A stretch of DNA of 64,000 nt from Thalassospira australica (GCF_000763295.1 NZ_JRJE01000032.1:124001-188000), one strand, 5' to 3'. Numbered from the stretch's first letter, positions 43,232-52,228 are shown. Notes: a model not told the origin generated them from the letters alone. Translations and numbers: made by a program.

Positions 43232-43698
43232 GCGATCTGTCCAAGGTACAACGGATGGTGTCCTGCCGGTGCATCAAGCACCTTACGAAAATCACCGGGG
43301 TACAAGGGTGCGGTTTTCAATTCATCAAGCGGAAGCCAGAAAACATCCTTTTGATTTTTGTCCGGCGCAGGACCGTTGGCCGCGAGATAATCATCCAGCA
43401 CCACGCAGGAAAAAAGGAACTCAACCCGATGGCTTTTTATTTTTGAATCTGAACTGCGTGACTTGAAGAAATCCGCCACATGCATCAGTGCGCCTATCGC
43501 GACTGTGGTGCCGATTTCTTCCTGGCATTCGCGTATCAGCGCGGCTTCAAGGGTTTCATTTTCTTCCTGTGCCCCACCAGGCAGTGCGTAGCGGGTGCCG
43601 TAGGACGGGCTTTGTTTGTGCTGCAGAAGAATAGCGCCATCGCGGATGATCACCGCGCGTGCGCAGTTCCGGATCATCGGCGTCAGGTTTTCCGTCAT
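43228..43698 (-). CDS. Nudix hydrolase, first gene of the GAK operon
   Basis: A 156-residue protein with a complete Nudix box: GAQEENETLEAALIRECQEE then IG (G-x5-E-x7-REUxEExGU). It cuts a nucleoside diphosphate linked to another moiety, or a similar pyrophosphate. The ATG at 43698 (MTENLTP) follows GGAG; the frame runs further upstream without homologous character. It is the most upstream gene of the run, so the operon promoter should lie between here and about 43800. Confidence 0.87.
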   Translation of the reverse strand: MTENLTPMIRNCARAVIIRDGAILLQHKQSPSYGTRYALPGGAQEENETLEAALIRECQEEIGTTVAIGALMHVADFFKSRSSDSKIKSHRVEFLFSCVVLDDYLAANGPAPDKNQKDVFWLPLDELKTAPLYPGDFRKVLDAPAGHHPLYLGQIA

Positions 43699-43822
43699 TG
43701 CCGCAATTCTCCTATCGATAGGGCAGCAAGGAGAAATATCATCCCCGACCCACACGAAAAAGAAAAGAACCCGCTGTCACATAATTATAACAGGGTGGGT
43801 TGTTGGTTAATGACGGGCAATA

Positions 43823-43860
43823 AAAAGCCGGTGATGGGTATGCCCACATCACCGGCTTTT
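43823..43860 (-). terminator. Terminator of the idonate-TRAP operon
   Basis: AAAAGCCGGTGATG pairs with CATCACCGGCTTTT (14 bp), with an inner GGTATGCCC turn. On the minus strand it ends in TTTTTATTG. Confidence 0.9.
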
Positions 43861-43862
43861 CG

Positions 43863-43882
43863 GTTTTATGCGTCAATGCACA
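43863..43882. repeat. 20-nt repeat, left edge of the sugar-acid island (copy A)
   Basis: GTTTTATGCGTCAATGCACA. Copies differing at two and three bases lie at 52229-52248 and 52291-52310. Confidence 0.75.
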
Positions 43883-43921
43883 GCAATGCCAGATCAAGCC
43901 ATTTGCGCGACGAACACTTGA

Positions 43922-44965
43922 TCAAGTGGCAAACGACAACTGAACTTTCACAGATTTGCTGCGGTCACGTGCGATCTCAAAGGCTTCTTTCGCAGTTTCA
44001 ACCGGCAATGTCTGGGTAACAATCGGGCTTACGTCGATTTCCCCGCCATCAATCATTTGAACGGCCTGTGCAAATTCCGTGTGAAAACGGAATGTACCGG
44101 TAATGGTAAGTTCCTTGGCAACCAGCGGGTTGAACGGTACCGGCATTTCACCAGCAACACCAACCTGAACAAGAATGCCTTGCGGGCGCAGGGTACTGAT
44201 TGCAGTGCGCAGCGCCGCCGGTGCTGCAGAACATTCAAAACAGACATCGAAATGCCCCTTTTCACGTTCATAGGCGGTCAATTCATCACTCGCCGTTGCA
44301 ATATTGATGGTCTCGGTTGCGCCCATTTCGCGCGCAACGCCAAGGGCAAAGTCCTGTAGATCGGTCACAACGATTTCAGAAGCACCGGCGCATTTTGCGG
44401 CCGCAGCACAAAGACTTCCGATCGGGCCTGCTCCAGTGACAAGAACCTTCTTGCCGCTCAGATCACCGGCACGTGCAACCGCATGCAGGCATACTGCAAG
44501 CGGTTCGGCGCAGGCCGCATGCCCGATATCGGTTGTATCGGCAATCGAATAGCATTGCCCCTGCCCGACACTGACCAGATCGCGGAACGCGCCCTGAATA
44601 TGGGGCATCGGCATGGCCGAACCAAAGAATTTCATGTTCAGGCAATGCTGTTGCAGGTTCTGCTGGCAATATTTGCAGGTCCCGCAAGGGTGGCTTGGGT
44701 TGATTGCGACTTTCTGCCCAATAGACAAACCGCTGACATCCGGACCGAGTGCTACAATTGTACCGGCGGCTTCATGGCCGAGGATGATCGGTTCACGTAC
44801 ACGGATTTGACCGATCCCGCCTTCGAAATAATAGTGCATGTCCGAACCGCATACACCACCCGCCCCAACCCGGATGAGGACTTCATCGCCGACCGGGTCG
44901 GTGGTTGCTTCGGTTTCGATCCGCAGATCATCTTGGCCATAGAGCCGGCAAACACGTGTTTGCAT
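43922..44965 (-). CDS. idnD: L-idonate 5-dehydrogenase-like zinc dehydrogenase
   Basis: A 347-residue medium-chain dehydrogenase close to E. coli IdnD. It shows GGVCGSDMHYYFEGGIG, LGHEAAGTIVA, the structural zinc cluster CGTCKYCQQNLQQHC, KFFGSAMPMPHIQGAF and the Rossmann loop VTGAGPIGSL. It oxidises a hexonate at C5 with NAD(P). IdnD makes 5-keto-D-gluconate from L-idonate. Because UxuB and UxuA lie in the same island, L-gulonate to D-fructuronate is an alternative. It starts three bases after the TRAP large subunit and is the last gene of the minus-strand operon. Confidence 0.85.
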   Translation of the reverse strand: MQTRVCRLYGQDDLRIETEATTDPVGDEVLIRVGAGGVCGSDMHYYFEGGIGQIRVREPIILGHEAAGTIVALGPDVSGLSIGQKVAINPSHPCGTCKYCQQNLQQHCLNMKFFGSAMPMPHIQGAFRDLVSVGQGQCYSIADTTDIGHAACAEPLAVCLHAVARAGDLSGKKVLVTGAGPIGSLCAAAAKCAGASEIVVTDLQDFALGVAREMGATETINIATASDELTAYEREKGHFDVCFECSAAPAALRTAISTLRPQGILVQVGVAGEMPVPFNPLVAKELTITGTFRFHTEFAQAVQMIDGGEIDVSPIVTQTLPVETAKEAFEIARDRSKSVKVQLSFAT

Positions 44966-44968
44966 TGA

Positions 44969-46243
44969 TTACTCCATCAGGGACGGCAGCCAGGTTGACA
45001 GCGCCGGAATATAGGAAACAAGGAACAGGATCAGGATATTGGTTACCAGAAACGGTGCCAGTGCCCTGATCACAGTGGTGACGGGTGCCTTGGCGATGTT
45101 TGCGCAGATGAACATGCAAATCCCCACCGGCGGCGTTGTCAGACCGATCATCAGGTTGAGAACCGCAAAGACGGCAAAATGAATCGGATCAACGCCGACA
45201 TTGGTCGCCAGAGTCAGAAGCGGTACAAACAGGATGATCAGCGCGGCAATGGTTTCCATGAACATGCCAACAATCAGCAACACCAGATTGATCAAAAGGA
45301 TCACGGCATATTTGTTGTCGGTAATCGACAGAACCGTATCTGAAATCATCTGCGGGATGCGTTCGGACACCAGAATCCAGCCAAACACATTCGCCAGCCC
45401 GACAAGAGCCAGAATGGCCGCCGCCGTCACCGCACTGTCGATGATAATTTTCGGCACCTTTCGCAGGGGTAATTCGCGATAGACGAAACAGCCGACAACA
45501 AGGGCATAGGCGCTGGCAATGACGGCTGTTTCCGTCGGGGTGGCAATGCCGCTGAGCAGACCACCAATAATCAGCCCGGTCATCGCAAGCGCCCAGAAGG
45601 CTCCAACAAAGGAGCGGCCCAGTTCACCGAACCCCTGCCATGGCTGATGGGGGAAATTGCGCCTTACCGCGATGATGTAACAGGTCACCATCATGGCAAG
45701 TCCCATCAGAATGCCCGGAATGGCCCCCGCGATGAACATCTTGCCAACCGAAATCCCCGAAAGCGCACCAACGATAATCATCGGCATACTGGGCGGAATG
45801 ATCGGCCCGACTGTCGATGAGGCCGCCGTCACAGCAGCGGAAAATGCCGGGGTATATCCGGCGCGCACCATGCCCGGGATCATCATCCCGCCAATGGATG
45901 CCGCATCGGCGACTGCGGTTCCGGAAATGCCGCCAAACAGCATGGAGCCCGTCACGTTGGTCAGACCAAGCCCACCGCGCATCCAACCGACCAGGGCATT
46001 GGCAAAACGCACAATGCGCGGCGTAATACCGCCACCATTCATCAGGTTTCCGGCCAGGATAAAGCCCGGAATACACAGCAGGACAAAAACGTCCATCCCG
46101 GCAAACAATTTTTGCGGAATGACGACAAGCGGGATGCCTTCAATCAGGAGGTAACATAACGACGACAGCCCGAGTGTCACCGCAACCGGAAGGCCGATGA
46201 CAAGGCCGAGAACGAAAACGCCAAATAGAATTGCGAGGCTCAT
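44969..46243 (-). CDS. dctM: TRAP transporter large membrane subunit
   Basis: A 424-residue DctM-type protein with about 12 helices and family motifs LFAGMDVFVLLCIPGFILAGN, GGISGTAVADAASIG, IIPPSMPMIIVG and NLMIGLTTPPVGICMF. It is the ion-coupled channel of a TRAP carboxylate importer. Its start overlaps the small subunit stop by four bases (ATGA). Neighbouring genes point to a hexonate or hexuronate as substrate. Confidence 0.95.
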   Translation of the reverse strand: MSLAILFGVFVLGLVIGLPVAVTLGLSSLCYLLIEGIPLVVIPQKLFAGMDVFVLLCIPGFILAGNLMNGGGITPRIVRFANALVGWMRGGLGLTNVTGSMLFGGISGTAVADAASIGGMMIPGMVRAGYTPAFSAAVTAASSTVGPIIPPSMPMIIVGALSGISVGKMFIAGAIPGILMGLAMMVTCYIIAVRRNFPHQPWQGFGELGRSFVGAFWALAMTGLIIGGLLSGIATPTETAVIASAYALVVGCFVYRELPLRKVPKIIIDSAVTAAAILALVGLANVFGWILVSERIPQMISDTVLSITDNKYAVILLINLVLLIVGMFMETIAALIILFVPLLTLATNVGVDPIHFAVFAVLNLMIGLTTPPVGICMFICANIAKAPVTTVIRALAPFLVTNILILFLVSYIPALSTWLPSLME

Positions 46244-46749
46244 GGGACGTCCTTTGTCGTATCTTCGGCTTTACCGTCAGAGACGCCGGCAATGATACGG
46301 ATGATGCGCAGAACCGCAAAAAGGCAGAGAGCGGCAAGCAAAATGAAAACAGTCGCGTGAATGAAGTCCATCCGGACCCCGAGTGCCGGAGAGGTCTGAA
46401 GCACGCCGATGGAAACAAACATCCATGCCGGTGACAGCAATATCAGACAGAAACCGGCTGTAAGGACCGCAGAAATAAACATCAATACACGCTGGACCGG
46501 CAGGGGCAGAAGGTCACAGATGATTTCGACATTAACCAGTTCGCCATTGCGAAAGGACAGCCCAACGCCAAAAGCTGCCATAAACAGCAGCGCGTGACGG
46601 GTGAGTTCTTCTGTCCAGACCGGAGAACTGGGCAAGAAGGTTCGCGAAAAGACCTGTATCAAAACCGTGCAGATCAGAACGCCGAAAGCGGCACCTGTTC
46701 CAATCCGACACACTGCTATGATCAACGCGTATAATCTGGCTGAACGCAC
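46240..46749 (-). CDS. dctQ: TRAP transporter small membrane subunit
   Basis: A 169-residue protein with four hydrophobic helices and the DctQ pattern VFSRTFLPSSPVWTEELTR. I set the start at GTG 46749 because GGGGAAG lies just upstream; a TTG 33 bases earlier is possible. It links the binding protein to the large subunit. It sits between dctP and dctM, the usual order. Confidence 0.88.
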   Translation of the reverse strand: MRSARLYALIIAVCRIGTGAAFGVLICTVLIQVFSRTFLPSSPVWTEELTRHALLFMAAFGVGLSFRNGELVNVEIICDLLPLPVQRVLMFISAVLTAGFCLILLSPAWMFVSIGVLQTSPALGVRMDFIHATVFILLAALCLFAVLRIIRIIAGVSDGKAEDTTKDVP

Positions 46750-46805
46750 GTTACTTCCCCGTCGGAAAAGGTTCGGCCGCAATCACGCGGCCGAACCGGC
46801 AGAAC

Positions 46806-47783
46806 TCAGTTGGCAAACAGATCTTCGACAATCGGACGGATTTCATCAGAAACGTTTGCGAGAACGGCGTCTTTGGCCTTTGAGGCGAAGGCATCTTTGT
46901 CGACGTCAACAAAGGTCATGCCCTTGTCCTGAAGTTCTTTGGTCAGGCGTTCCTCGTCAGCCTTGAACAGATCACGCTCATAGGCCTGTGCGCGGCTTGC
47001 GGCTTCCATGACGGCTTCCTTGTCAGCGTCAGACAGCTTACCCCAGGTGATTTCCGAGATGGTCAGATAAATCCACGAGCGGACGTGTTCGGTTTTGTTC
47101 ACGAAGTCCTGAACTTCATCGAAGCTTGCCGAATCAATCAGAGCCAGCGGGTTTTCCTGTGCGTCAATGGTACCTGCCTGCAGAGAGGTAAAGACTTCGG
47201 AGAAGGCCATCGGGGTTGGCTGCGCACCAAGCGACTTCCAGACATCAACAAACAGCGGCACGTTTGGAACACGCAGTTTCAGACCATTCAGATCATCTGG
47301 CGACTTGATCTCGCGGTTGGAGGTCAGGTTACGCGGACCGCGGGCAAAATAGGCGATCGGGCGGATGCGGGCTTTTTCGATGACCTGCTGTTCAATTTGA
47401 TCACCGATTTCACCGCTGGCAACGGCATCCATGTCTTCAAGCGTTTTATAGGCATAAGGCACAGCAAGAAGGGCTGCCTTTGGTGCCCAGTTCTGAAGGC
47501 TTTCGCCGGTAATTGTCATATCGACAGCACCAAGCTGCATGCCATTGATCAGATCAATTTCCTTGCCAAGGGTTTCATTCGGGAAGACCTGAACTTCAAT
47601 ACGACCGTCGGTGAGGGTTGAAAGCTCCTCGCCAAATTTAACGGCAGCCTTGTGCCAGGCGTTCTGTTCATTTGCAAGATGACCAAGCTTGAGCGTCATC
47701 TCTGCTGCGATTGCAGAGTTGCTCATCAGGATGGCGGCTGCGCCGGCGAGTATCAGTTTCTTGGTTGATTGTATTGTAAGCAT
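46806..47783 (-). CDS. dctP: TRAP transporter substrate-binding protein
   Basis: A 325-residue DctP/TeaA family periplasmic protein. A signal peptide ends near AIAAE (about residue 26). The ligand arginine region is in ARGPRNLTSNREIKSPDDL, and LKLRVPNVPLFVDVWKSLGA and QAGTIDAQENPL are typical. The ATG at 47783 has GGAGG six bases upstream. It captures the sugar acid for DctQM. The first gene after the regulator in the minus-strand operon. Confidence 0.93.
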   Translation of the reverse strand: MLTIQSTKKLILAGAAAILMSNSAIAAEMTLKLGHLANEQNAWHKAAVKFGEELSTLTDGRIEVQVFPNETLGKEIDLINGMQLGAVDMTITGESLQNWAPKAALLAVPYAYKTLEDMDAVASGEIGDQIEQQVIEKARIRPIAYFARGPRNLTSNREIKSPDDLNGLKLRVPNVPLFVDVWKSLGAQPTPMAFSEVFTSLQAGTIDAQENPLALIDSASFDEVQDFVNKTEHVRSWIYLTISEITWGKLSDADKEAVMEAASRAQAYERDLFKADEERLTKELQDKGMTFVDVDKDAFASKAKDAVLANVSDEIRPIVEDLFAN

Positions 47784-47808
47784 CTGTTCCTCCCTATTTG
47801 GTGATGCC

Positions 47809-48522
47809 TTAGGGTGACGGCGCAATCTTGTCGGCGTCGTCAAATAGCTCCGTTCTGGAGCGCGCAATATCAGGCAGCGTATGCAGGATTTCACGAGTAT
47901 GTTCACGCATCGCTGCACTGGCTTGTTCGGGGTCACGTGATGTGATTGCCGAAACAATTCCGACGTGCTGATCAATGATTTCTTCCATCGGGAACTGGAA
48001 GTAGCTGAGATATCGCACGCGATCGAGCTGAGCGCGGACATCCTCGACAATTTTCCAGGCATAGGTTTTGCCTGCGACTTCGGCGAGGCAACGATGGAAA
48101 TCATGATCAAGTTTCAGGAAAGCCCGTGCATCGCCTTTCATGGCTTTGCGTTGCTCGGTGATCAATTGTTCGAGACGGGCAAGAAAAGCAGCGTCCGGTT
48201 CTTTTGCAACAAAACCGGCAATGTCGGCTTCGATTGCCTCGCGGACGAAGCGGGCATCGAGAACAGCCGCGACAGAAATTTTTCTGACATAAGTGCCGCG
48301 TTGCGGGCGGATTTCAAGCAAGCCTTCGTCGGCAAGTTTGATGAAGGCCTCACGCACGGGCTGGCGGCTGACATTGAAATGTTTTGCAAGTTCAGCTTCG
48401 GACAATCGCACACCCGGAAGCAAATCGGTGCACACGATCCGTTCGCGAATGATGCGATGGATCTGGGTACCGACAGCTTGATCGTGCGTAATTTCCCAGT
48501 CGTTTTGTTGGGGAGCGACCAT
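47809..48522 (-). CDS. GntR family regulator, FadR/FCD subfamily
   Basis: A 237-residue regulator. The N-terminal winged helix has RLSEAELAKHFNVSRQPVREAF. The C-terminal FCD domain carries the metal-binding residues in KLDHDFHRCLAEVAGKT and FPMEEIIDQHVGIVSAI. It resembles UxuR/ExuR-type regulators of sugar-acid catabolism. The ATG at 48522 has AAGGAGA upstream. It is divergent from uxuA and lies directly upstream of dctP, so it probably represses both operons until the substrate or an intermediate binds. Confidence 0.92.
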   Translation of the reverse strand: MVAPQQNDWEITHDQAVGTQIHRIIRERIVCTDLLPGVRLSEAELAKHFNVSRQPVREAFIKLADEGLLEIRPQRGTYVRKISVAAVLDARFVREAIEADIAGFVAKEPDAAFLARLEQLITEQRKAMKGDARAFLKLDHDFHRCLAEVAGKTYAWKIVEDVRAQLDRVRYLSYFQFPMEEIIDQHVGIVSAITSRDPEQASAAMREHTREILHTLPDIARSRTELFDDADKIAPSP

Positions 48523-48649
48523 CAATATCTCCTTGCTTTTGCGAGTCATATTGCATACTACCATACTAGTCAACATAATTATGGCATGATACTATCCACG
48601 GCAGTTATAGTCGCTATTGCAGACATCACGCCAATACAGAGAGAAGCAT
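48523..48649. promoter_or_regulatory. Divergent control region between the GntR gene and uxuA
   Basis: This 127-base gap is AT-rich. It holds CATACTACCATACTAG, a direct repeat of CATACTA, and a related CATGATACTA 30 bases on. These are candidate regulator sites placed to control both directions. I could not fit a clear FadR-type palindrome. Confidence 0.45.
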
Positions 48650-49867
48650 ATGAAACAAACCTGGAGATGGTTCGGCCCCCATGACCTCGTGAGCATTGAC
48701 GCTATATGTCAGGCCGGTGCACATGGCGTGGTTTCCGCCCTTCATCACATCCCCAGTGGTGCTGTCTGGACCCCCGACGAAATTGCCAAGCGTCATACCG
48801 AGATTGCGACCATGAAAGACGGCAGCGCATCCGGCCTGACCTGGGATGTGGTTGAGAGTCTGCCGGTTTCAGAATCGATCAAACGTCAGGTCGGCCCATG
48901 GCGCGACCATATCGAAGCCTATAAGGAAAGCCTGCGCCATCTGGCAAACTCCGGCATCCGTATTGTTTGTTATAATTTCATGCCGGTTCTTGACTGGACA
49001 CGCACCCATCTGAACTGGCGCCTGTCAAACGGTGCCACCTGCATGCGGTTTGATCTGACCGACTTTGTCGCGTTTGATCTGTTCATCCTGTGCCGCGCCG
49101 GTGCCAAAGACGATTATCCTGCTGCCATTGTTGCGGCTGCCAAAGCCCGATTCAATGAAATGTCCGAAGACCGCCGTGCGGAACTTGAACGCACTGTTGC
49201 GTTTGGTCTGCCAGGCTCGGTCGAGAATCTGTCACTTGACGATTTGCGCGGGCTTCTTGCCACCTATGCCGAAATTGACGCCGATACGCTTCGCGCCAAT
49301 CTGGTTGCCTTTCTTGAAGAAGTCGTCCCGGTCGCACGCGAAGTTGGCATTCGCATGTGCTGCCACCCGGATGATCCGCCATTTGCGCTTTTGGGGCTGC
49401 CGCGCATCATGTCGACGGAGGCCGATTATGCCTTTGTCATGCAAGCCGTCGATATTCCCGAAAACGGCATTACCTTGTGTTCCGGATCACTTGGCGTTCA
49501 TCCGGGTAACGATTTGCCGGGCATGATGAAACGCTGGGGCGAGCGGGTGCATTTCATTCATCTGCGCAACACCAAACGAGAAAGCGAAGGTTTACCTTGC
49601 AGCTTCCATGAGGCCGAACATCTTGACGGTGATACCGACATGGTGGCCCTGATCGAGCAGATCCTGCGCGAAGAAGAACGTCGCAAGGAAGCCGGTCGGG
49701 ACGACTGGCAGATTCCGATGCGTCCCGATCATGGTCAGGACATTCTTGATGATCTGAACCGCCAGGGACAGCCTGGTTATCCGGCAATTGGCCGCCTGAA
49801 GGGCCTTGCCGAGCTGCGCGGCGTAATGACCGCCCTTTCAGCACGACTTGACCAGCTTGCGGAGTAA
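48650..49867 (+). CDS. uxuA: D-mannonate dehydratase
   Basis: A 405-residue enzyme of the UxuA family. Recognisable segments are TWRWFGPHDLVS at the start, VCYNFMPVLDWTRTHL, MCCHPDDPPFALLGLPRI and VHFIHLRNTKRE, with the metal-binding His and Asp residues. It dehydrates D-mannonate to 2-keto-3-deoxy-D-gluconate (KDG). The ATG at 48650 follows AGAGAAG. It is the first gene of uxuA-uxuB-kdgK, with three bases between its stop and uxuB. Confidence 0.96.
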   Translation: MKQTWRWFGPHDLVSIDAICQAGAHGVVSALHHIPSGAVWTPDEIAKRHTEIATMKDGSASGLTWDVVESLPVSESIKRQVGPWRDHIEAYKESLRHLANSGIRIVCYNFMPVLDWTRTHLNWRLSNGATCMRFDLTDFVAFDLFILCRAGAKDDYPAAIVAAAKARFNEMSEDRRAELERTVAFGLPGSVENLSLDDLRGLLATYAEIDADTLRANLVAFLEEVVPVAREVGIRMCCHPDDPPFALLGLPRIMSTEADYAFVMQAVDIPENGITLCSGSLGVHPGNDLPGMMKRWGERVHFIHLRNTKRESEGLPCSFHEAEHLDGDTDMVALIEQILREEERRKEAGRDDWQIPMRPDHGQDILDDLNRQGQPGYPAIGRLKGLAELRGVMTALSARLDQLAE

Positions 49868-49870
49868 GAA

Positions 49871-51322
49871 ATGACATATTCCGACGCACCGGATACCGGA
49901 ACCGAACTGCCGATGGCAGGTGCTGGTATCGTGCATATCGGTATCGGTGCCTTCCACCGCGCCCATCAGGCTGTCTATACCCATGATGCCATGGCGGCAG
50001 AGGTGGGCGACTGGCACATTATTGGTGTTAGTCTGCGCAGCACTGATATTGTCGATGCACTCAATGCGCAAGGCTGTGCCTTTAGTGTAATCGAACGCCA
50101 TCCCGATGGGCCGAAAGCGCACAAAATTACCAGCATGACGCACGCCATTGCTGCCGCGCGCGATGTGAAGCCGGTGATCGCCGCCCTTGCCGATCCGGCG
50201 ATCCGGATTGTGACCATTACGGTGACCGAGAAGGCCTATGGCATTGATCGATCGGGAAAGGTGCAGCGCGATCATGCTGCTATCAAGCACGATCTTGAAA
50301 ATATCGACGCACCATCGGGGTTGGTCGGCATTCTGGTTGCCGGGCTCAAACGTCGTAAGGATGCGGGACTTCGTCCCTTCACCATTGTTTCGTGCGACAA
50401 TCTTCCGGCTAACGGACATCTGTTGCGCGCCGGTGTGATTGATTTTGCCCAGCAGATCGATCCGGGTCTTGGTCAATGGATTGCCGAAAATGTGTCCTTC
50501 CCGTCGACTATGGTGGACCGGATTACGCCCGCCGCAACGGCGCAAACATTTGCCGATGCCAAACGCCTGGCAGGCCATGACGATCCGGCAGCAATCGAAA
50601 CCGAACCGTTTTCACAATGGGTGATTGAGGATGATTTCCCCGATGGTCGCCCAGCATGGGAGAAGGCCGGTGCCATCCTTGTAAAGGATGTCGAACCCTA
50701 TGAATTGATGAAGCTTCGGATGCTTAATGGTAGTCATTCTCTGATTGCCTATGTCGGGCAATTGGGCGGATACCGCTATGTTCGTGATGCGATGGCAAAT
50801 GACATGTTCGCCAAACTGATTGCCCGGCATATGGAAAATGCTGCGGCGTCCATGCCCCCCCTGCCGAGCATTGATTTTGCAGATTATGGAGCCGAACTGG
50901 TGGAGCGTTTCCGCAACCCGGAAATTGCCCATGAAACCCGCCAGATCGCCATGGACGGCACTGAAAAGTTGCCACAGCGCATTTTTGCCCCCGCATTGCA
51001 GATGCTAAATGCACCTGAACAGCTTGGCACTTTTGCGCTTTGTTTCGCGGCATGGCTTGCCGTCATGCGCACACGGATCAACGGGGCAGATGCGGGCGAG
51101 GCCGCGACAACCCTTAACGATCCACGCGCAGAAGATATTGTCGCTGCACTTGGCGATGTTCAGGAAGCGGCAGCGATTTATGACCGGCTGGCACATTTGC
51201 AGGGCTTGATGCCCAATGGCCTGCAGGAAAGTGCCATTTGGCGTGAAGCGGTGATCGCACGCCTGTCACTATTGATTTCGGACGGTGCTGATCTCGCCAT
51301 CGCACAAGAGCTGACATCATGA
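49871..51322 (+). CDS. uxuB: D-mannonate (fructuronate) oxidoreductase
   Basis: A 483-residue polyol-type dehydrogenase of the mannitol dehydrogenase family. It shows the N-terminal nucleotide loop GIGAFHRAHQAVYTHD, the EKAYGID segment, DNLPANG and the catalytic KLRMLNGSHSLIAY. It interconverts D-fructuronate and D-mannonate with NAD. The length fits UxuB. It lies between uxuA and kdgK, with a four-base overlap to kdgK. Mannitol or other polyol activity is less likely given the neighbours. Confidence 0.93.
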   Translation: MTYSDAPDTGTELPMAGAGIVHIGIGAFHRAHQAVYTHDAMAAEVGDWHIIGVSLRSTDIVDALNAQGCAFSVIERHPDGPKAHKITSMTHAIAAARDVKPVIAALADPAIRIVTITVTEKAYGIDRSGKVQRDHAAIKHDLENIDAPSGLVGILVAGLKRRKDAGLRPFTIVSCDNLPANGHLLRAGVIDFAQQIDPGLGQWIAENVSFPSTMVDRITPAATAQTFADAKRLAGHDDPAAIETEPFSQWVIEDDFPDGRPAWEKAGAILVKDVEPYELMKLRMLNGSHSLIAYVGQLGGYRYVRDAMANDMFAKLIARHMENAAASMPPLPSIDFADYGAELVERFRNPEIAHETRQIAMDGTEKLPQRIFAPALQMLNAPEQLGTFALCFAAWLAVMRTRINGADAGEAATTLNDPRAEDIVAALGDVQEAAAIYDRLAHLQGLMPNGLQESAIWREAVIARLSLLISDGADLAIAQELTS

Positions 51323-52218
51323 CGGCAAAGCGGTTTGTTTCCTGCGGGGAATGCATGATCGAAATGGCTGGCGGTGCAGATGACCAGTGGAAAATGGGTA
51401 TTGCCGGAGATACGTTAAACACCGCATGGCACTTCCGCAATGCGACAGCGGCAGATGACTGGCATGTCAGCTATCTAACGGCCCTTGGCGATGACCGTTA
51501 TTCCGAGCGGATTGTAAAATTCATTACCGATGCAGGCATTGATGTCAGCGCCATTCAACGCCTGCCGGGCAAACGGCCGGGCCTGTATCTGATTGATCAG
51601 GAAGACGGCGATCGCGTTTTTACCTATTGGCGTGAAAATTCGGCGGCGCGACAGATGGCAAATGATTTTGCCCGTTTGGCGGCAGGATTTTCTGACGCTG
51701 ATGTCGTCTATCTGTCTGGAATCACGTTGGCGATCCTGCCCCCAGACCGCCGTTCGGCCCTGACGGAATGCCTCGGTCAACTGCCATCCACAACCAGCAT
51801 CGTTTTTGACCCCAACATTCGCCCCGCCCTTTGGGAAAATCGCGATGTTTGCAAACAGGTGCTTTCAGATATTGCCAAGCAATCAAAGATTGTATTGCCA
51901 AGCTTTGATGACGAAGCGCGCCTGTTTGGCGATGCCACACCGGCTGATACCGTCCTGCGCTATCGCGATCTGGGCGTTACGGAGGTTGTCGTCAAGAATG
52001 GCAACAAGCCCTGCACGTTCCTGAAAGATGGTCAGGCAGCAAACGTTGATACCCCGAGCGTTTCAAAAGTCGTTGATGCTACCGGTGCCGGTGATTCCTT
52101 TAACGCTGCCTTTCTGGCAGCCCATTTTGCCGGCAGTACGATCGAGGACGCCATCGCAAAAGGTCAGGCCCTTTCGGCCAAGGTCATTCAAAACCACGGC
52201 GCTTTGGTCGCCGTGTAA
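51319..52218 (+). CDS. kdgK: 2-keto-3-deoxygluconate kinase (PfkB family)
   Basis: A 299-residue ribokinase-type sugar kinase. The PfkB signature with the catalytic aspartate is DATGAGDSFNAAFLAA near the C-terminus. The N-terminus (GECMIEMAGG) and the WRENSAARQM segment match KdgK. It makes 2-keto-3-deoxy-6-phosphogluconate, which then needs the Eda aldolase (not in the window). The ATG overlaps the uxuB stop. A strong terminator follows. Confidence 0.93.
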   Translation: MTAKRFVSCGECMIEMAGGADDQWKMGIAGDTLNTAWHFRNATAADDWHVSYLTALGDDRYSERIVKFITDAGIDVSAIQRLPGKRPGLYLIDQEDGDRVFTYWRENSAARQMANDFARLAAGFSDADVVYLSGITLAILPPDRRSALTECLGQLPSTTSIVFDPNIRPALWENRDVCKQVLSDIAKQSKIVLPSFDDEARLFGDATPADTVLRYRDLGVTEVVVKNGNKPCTFLKDGQAANVDTPSVSKVVDATGAGDSFNAAFLAAHFAGSTIEDAIAKGQALSAKVIQNHGALVAV

Positions 52219-52228
52219 CGGCTTTCAC

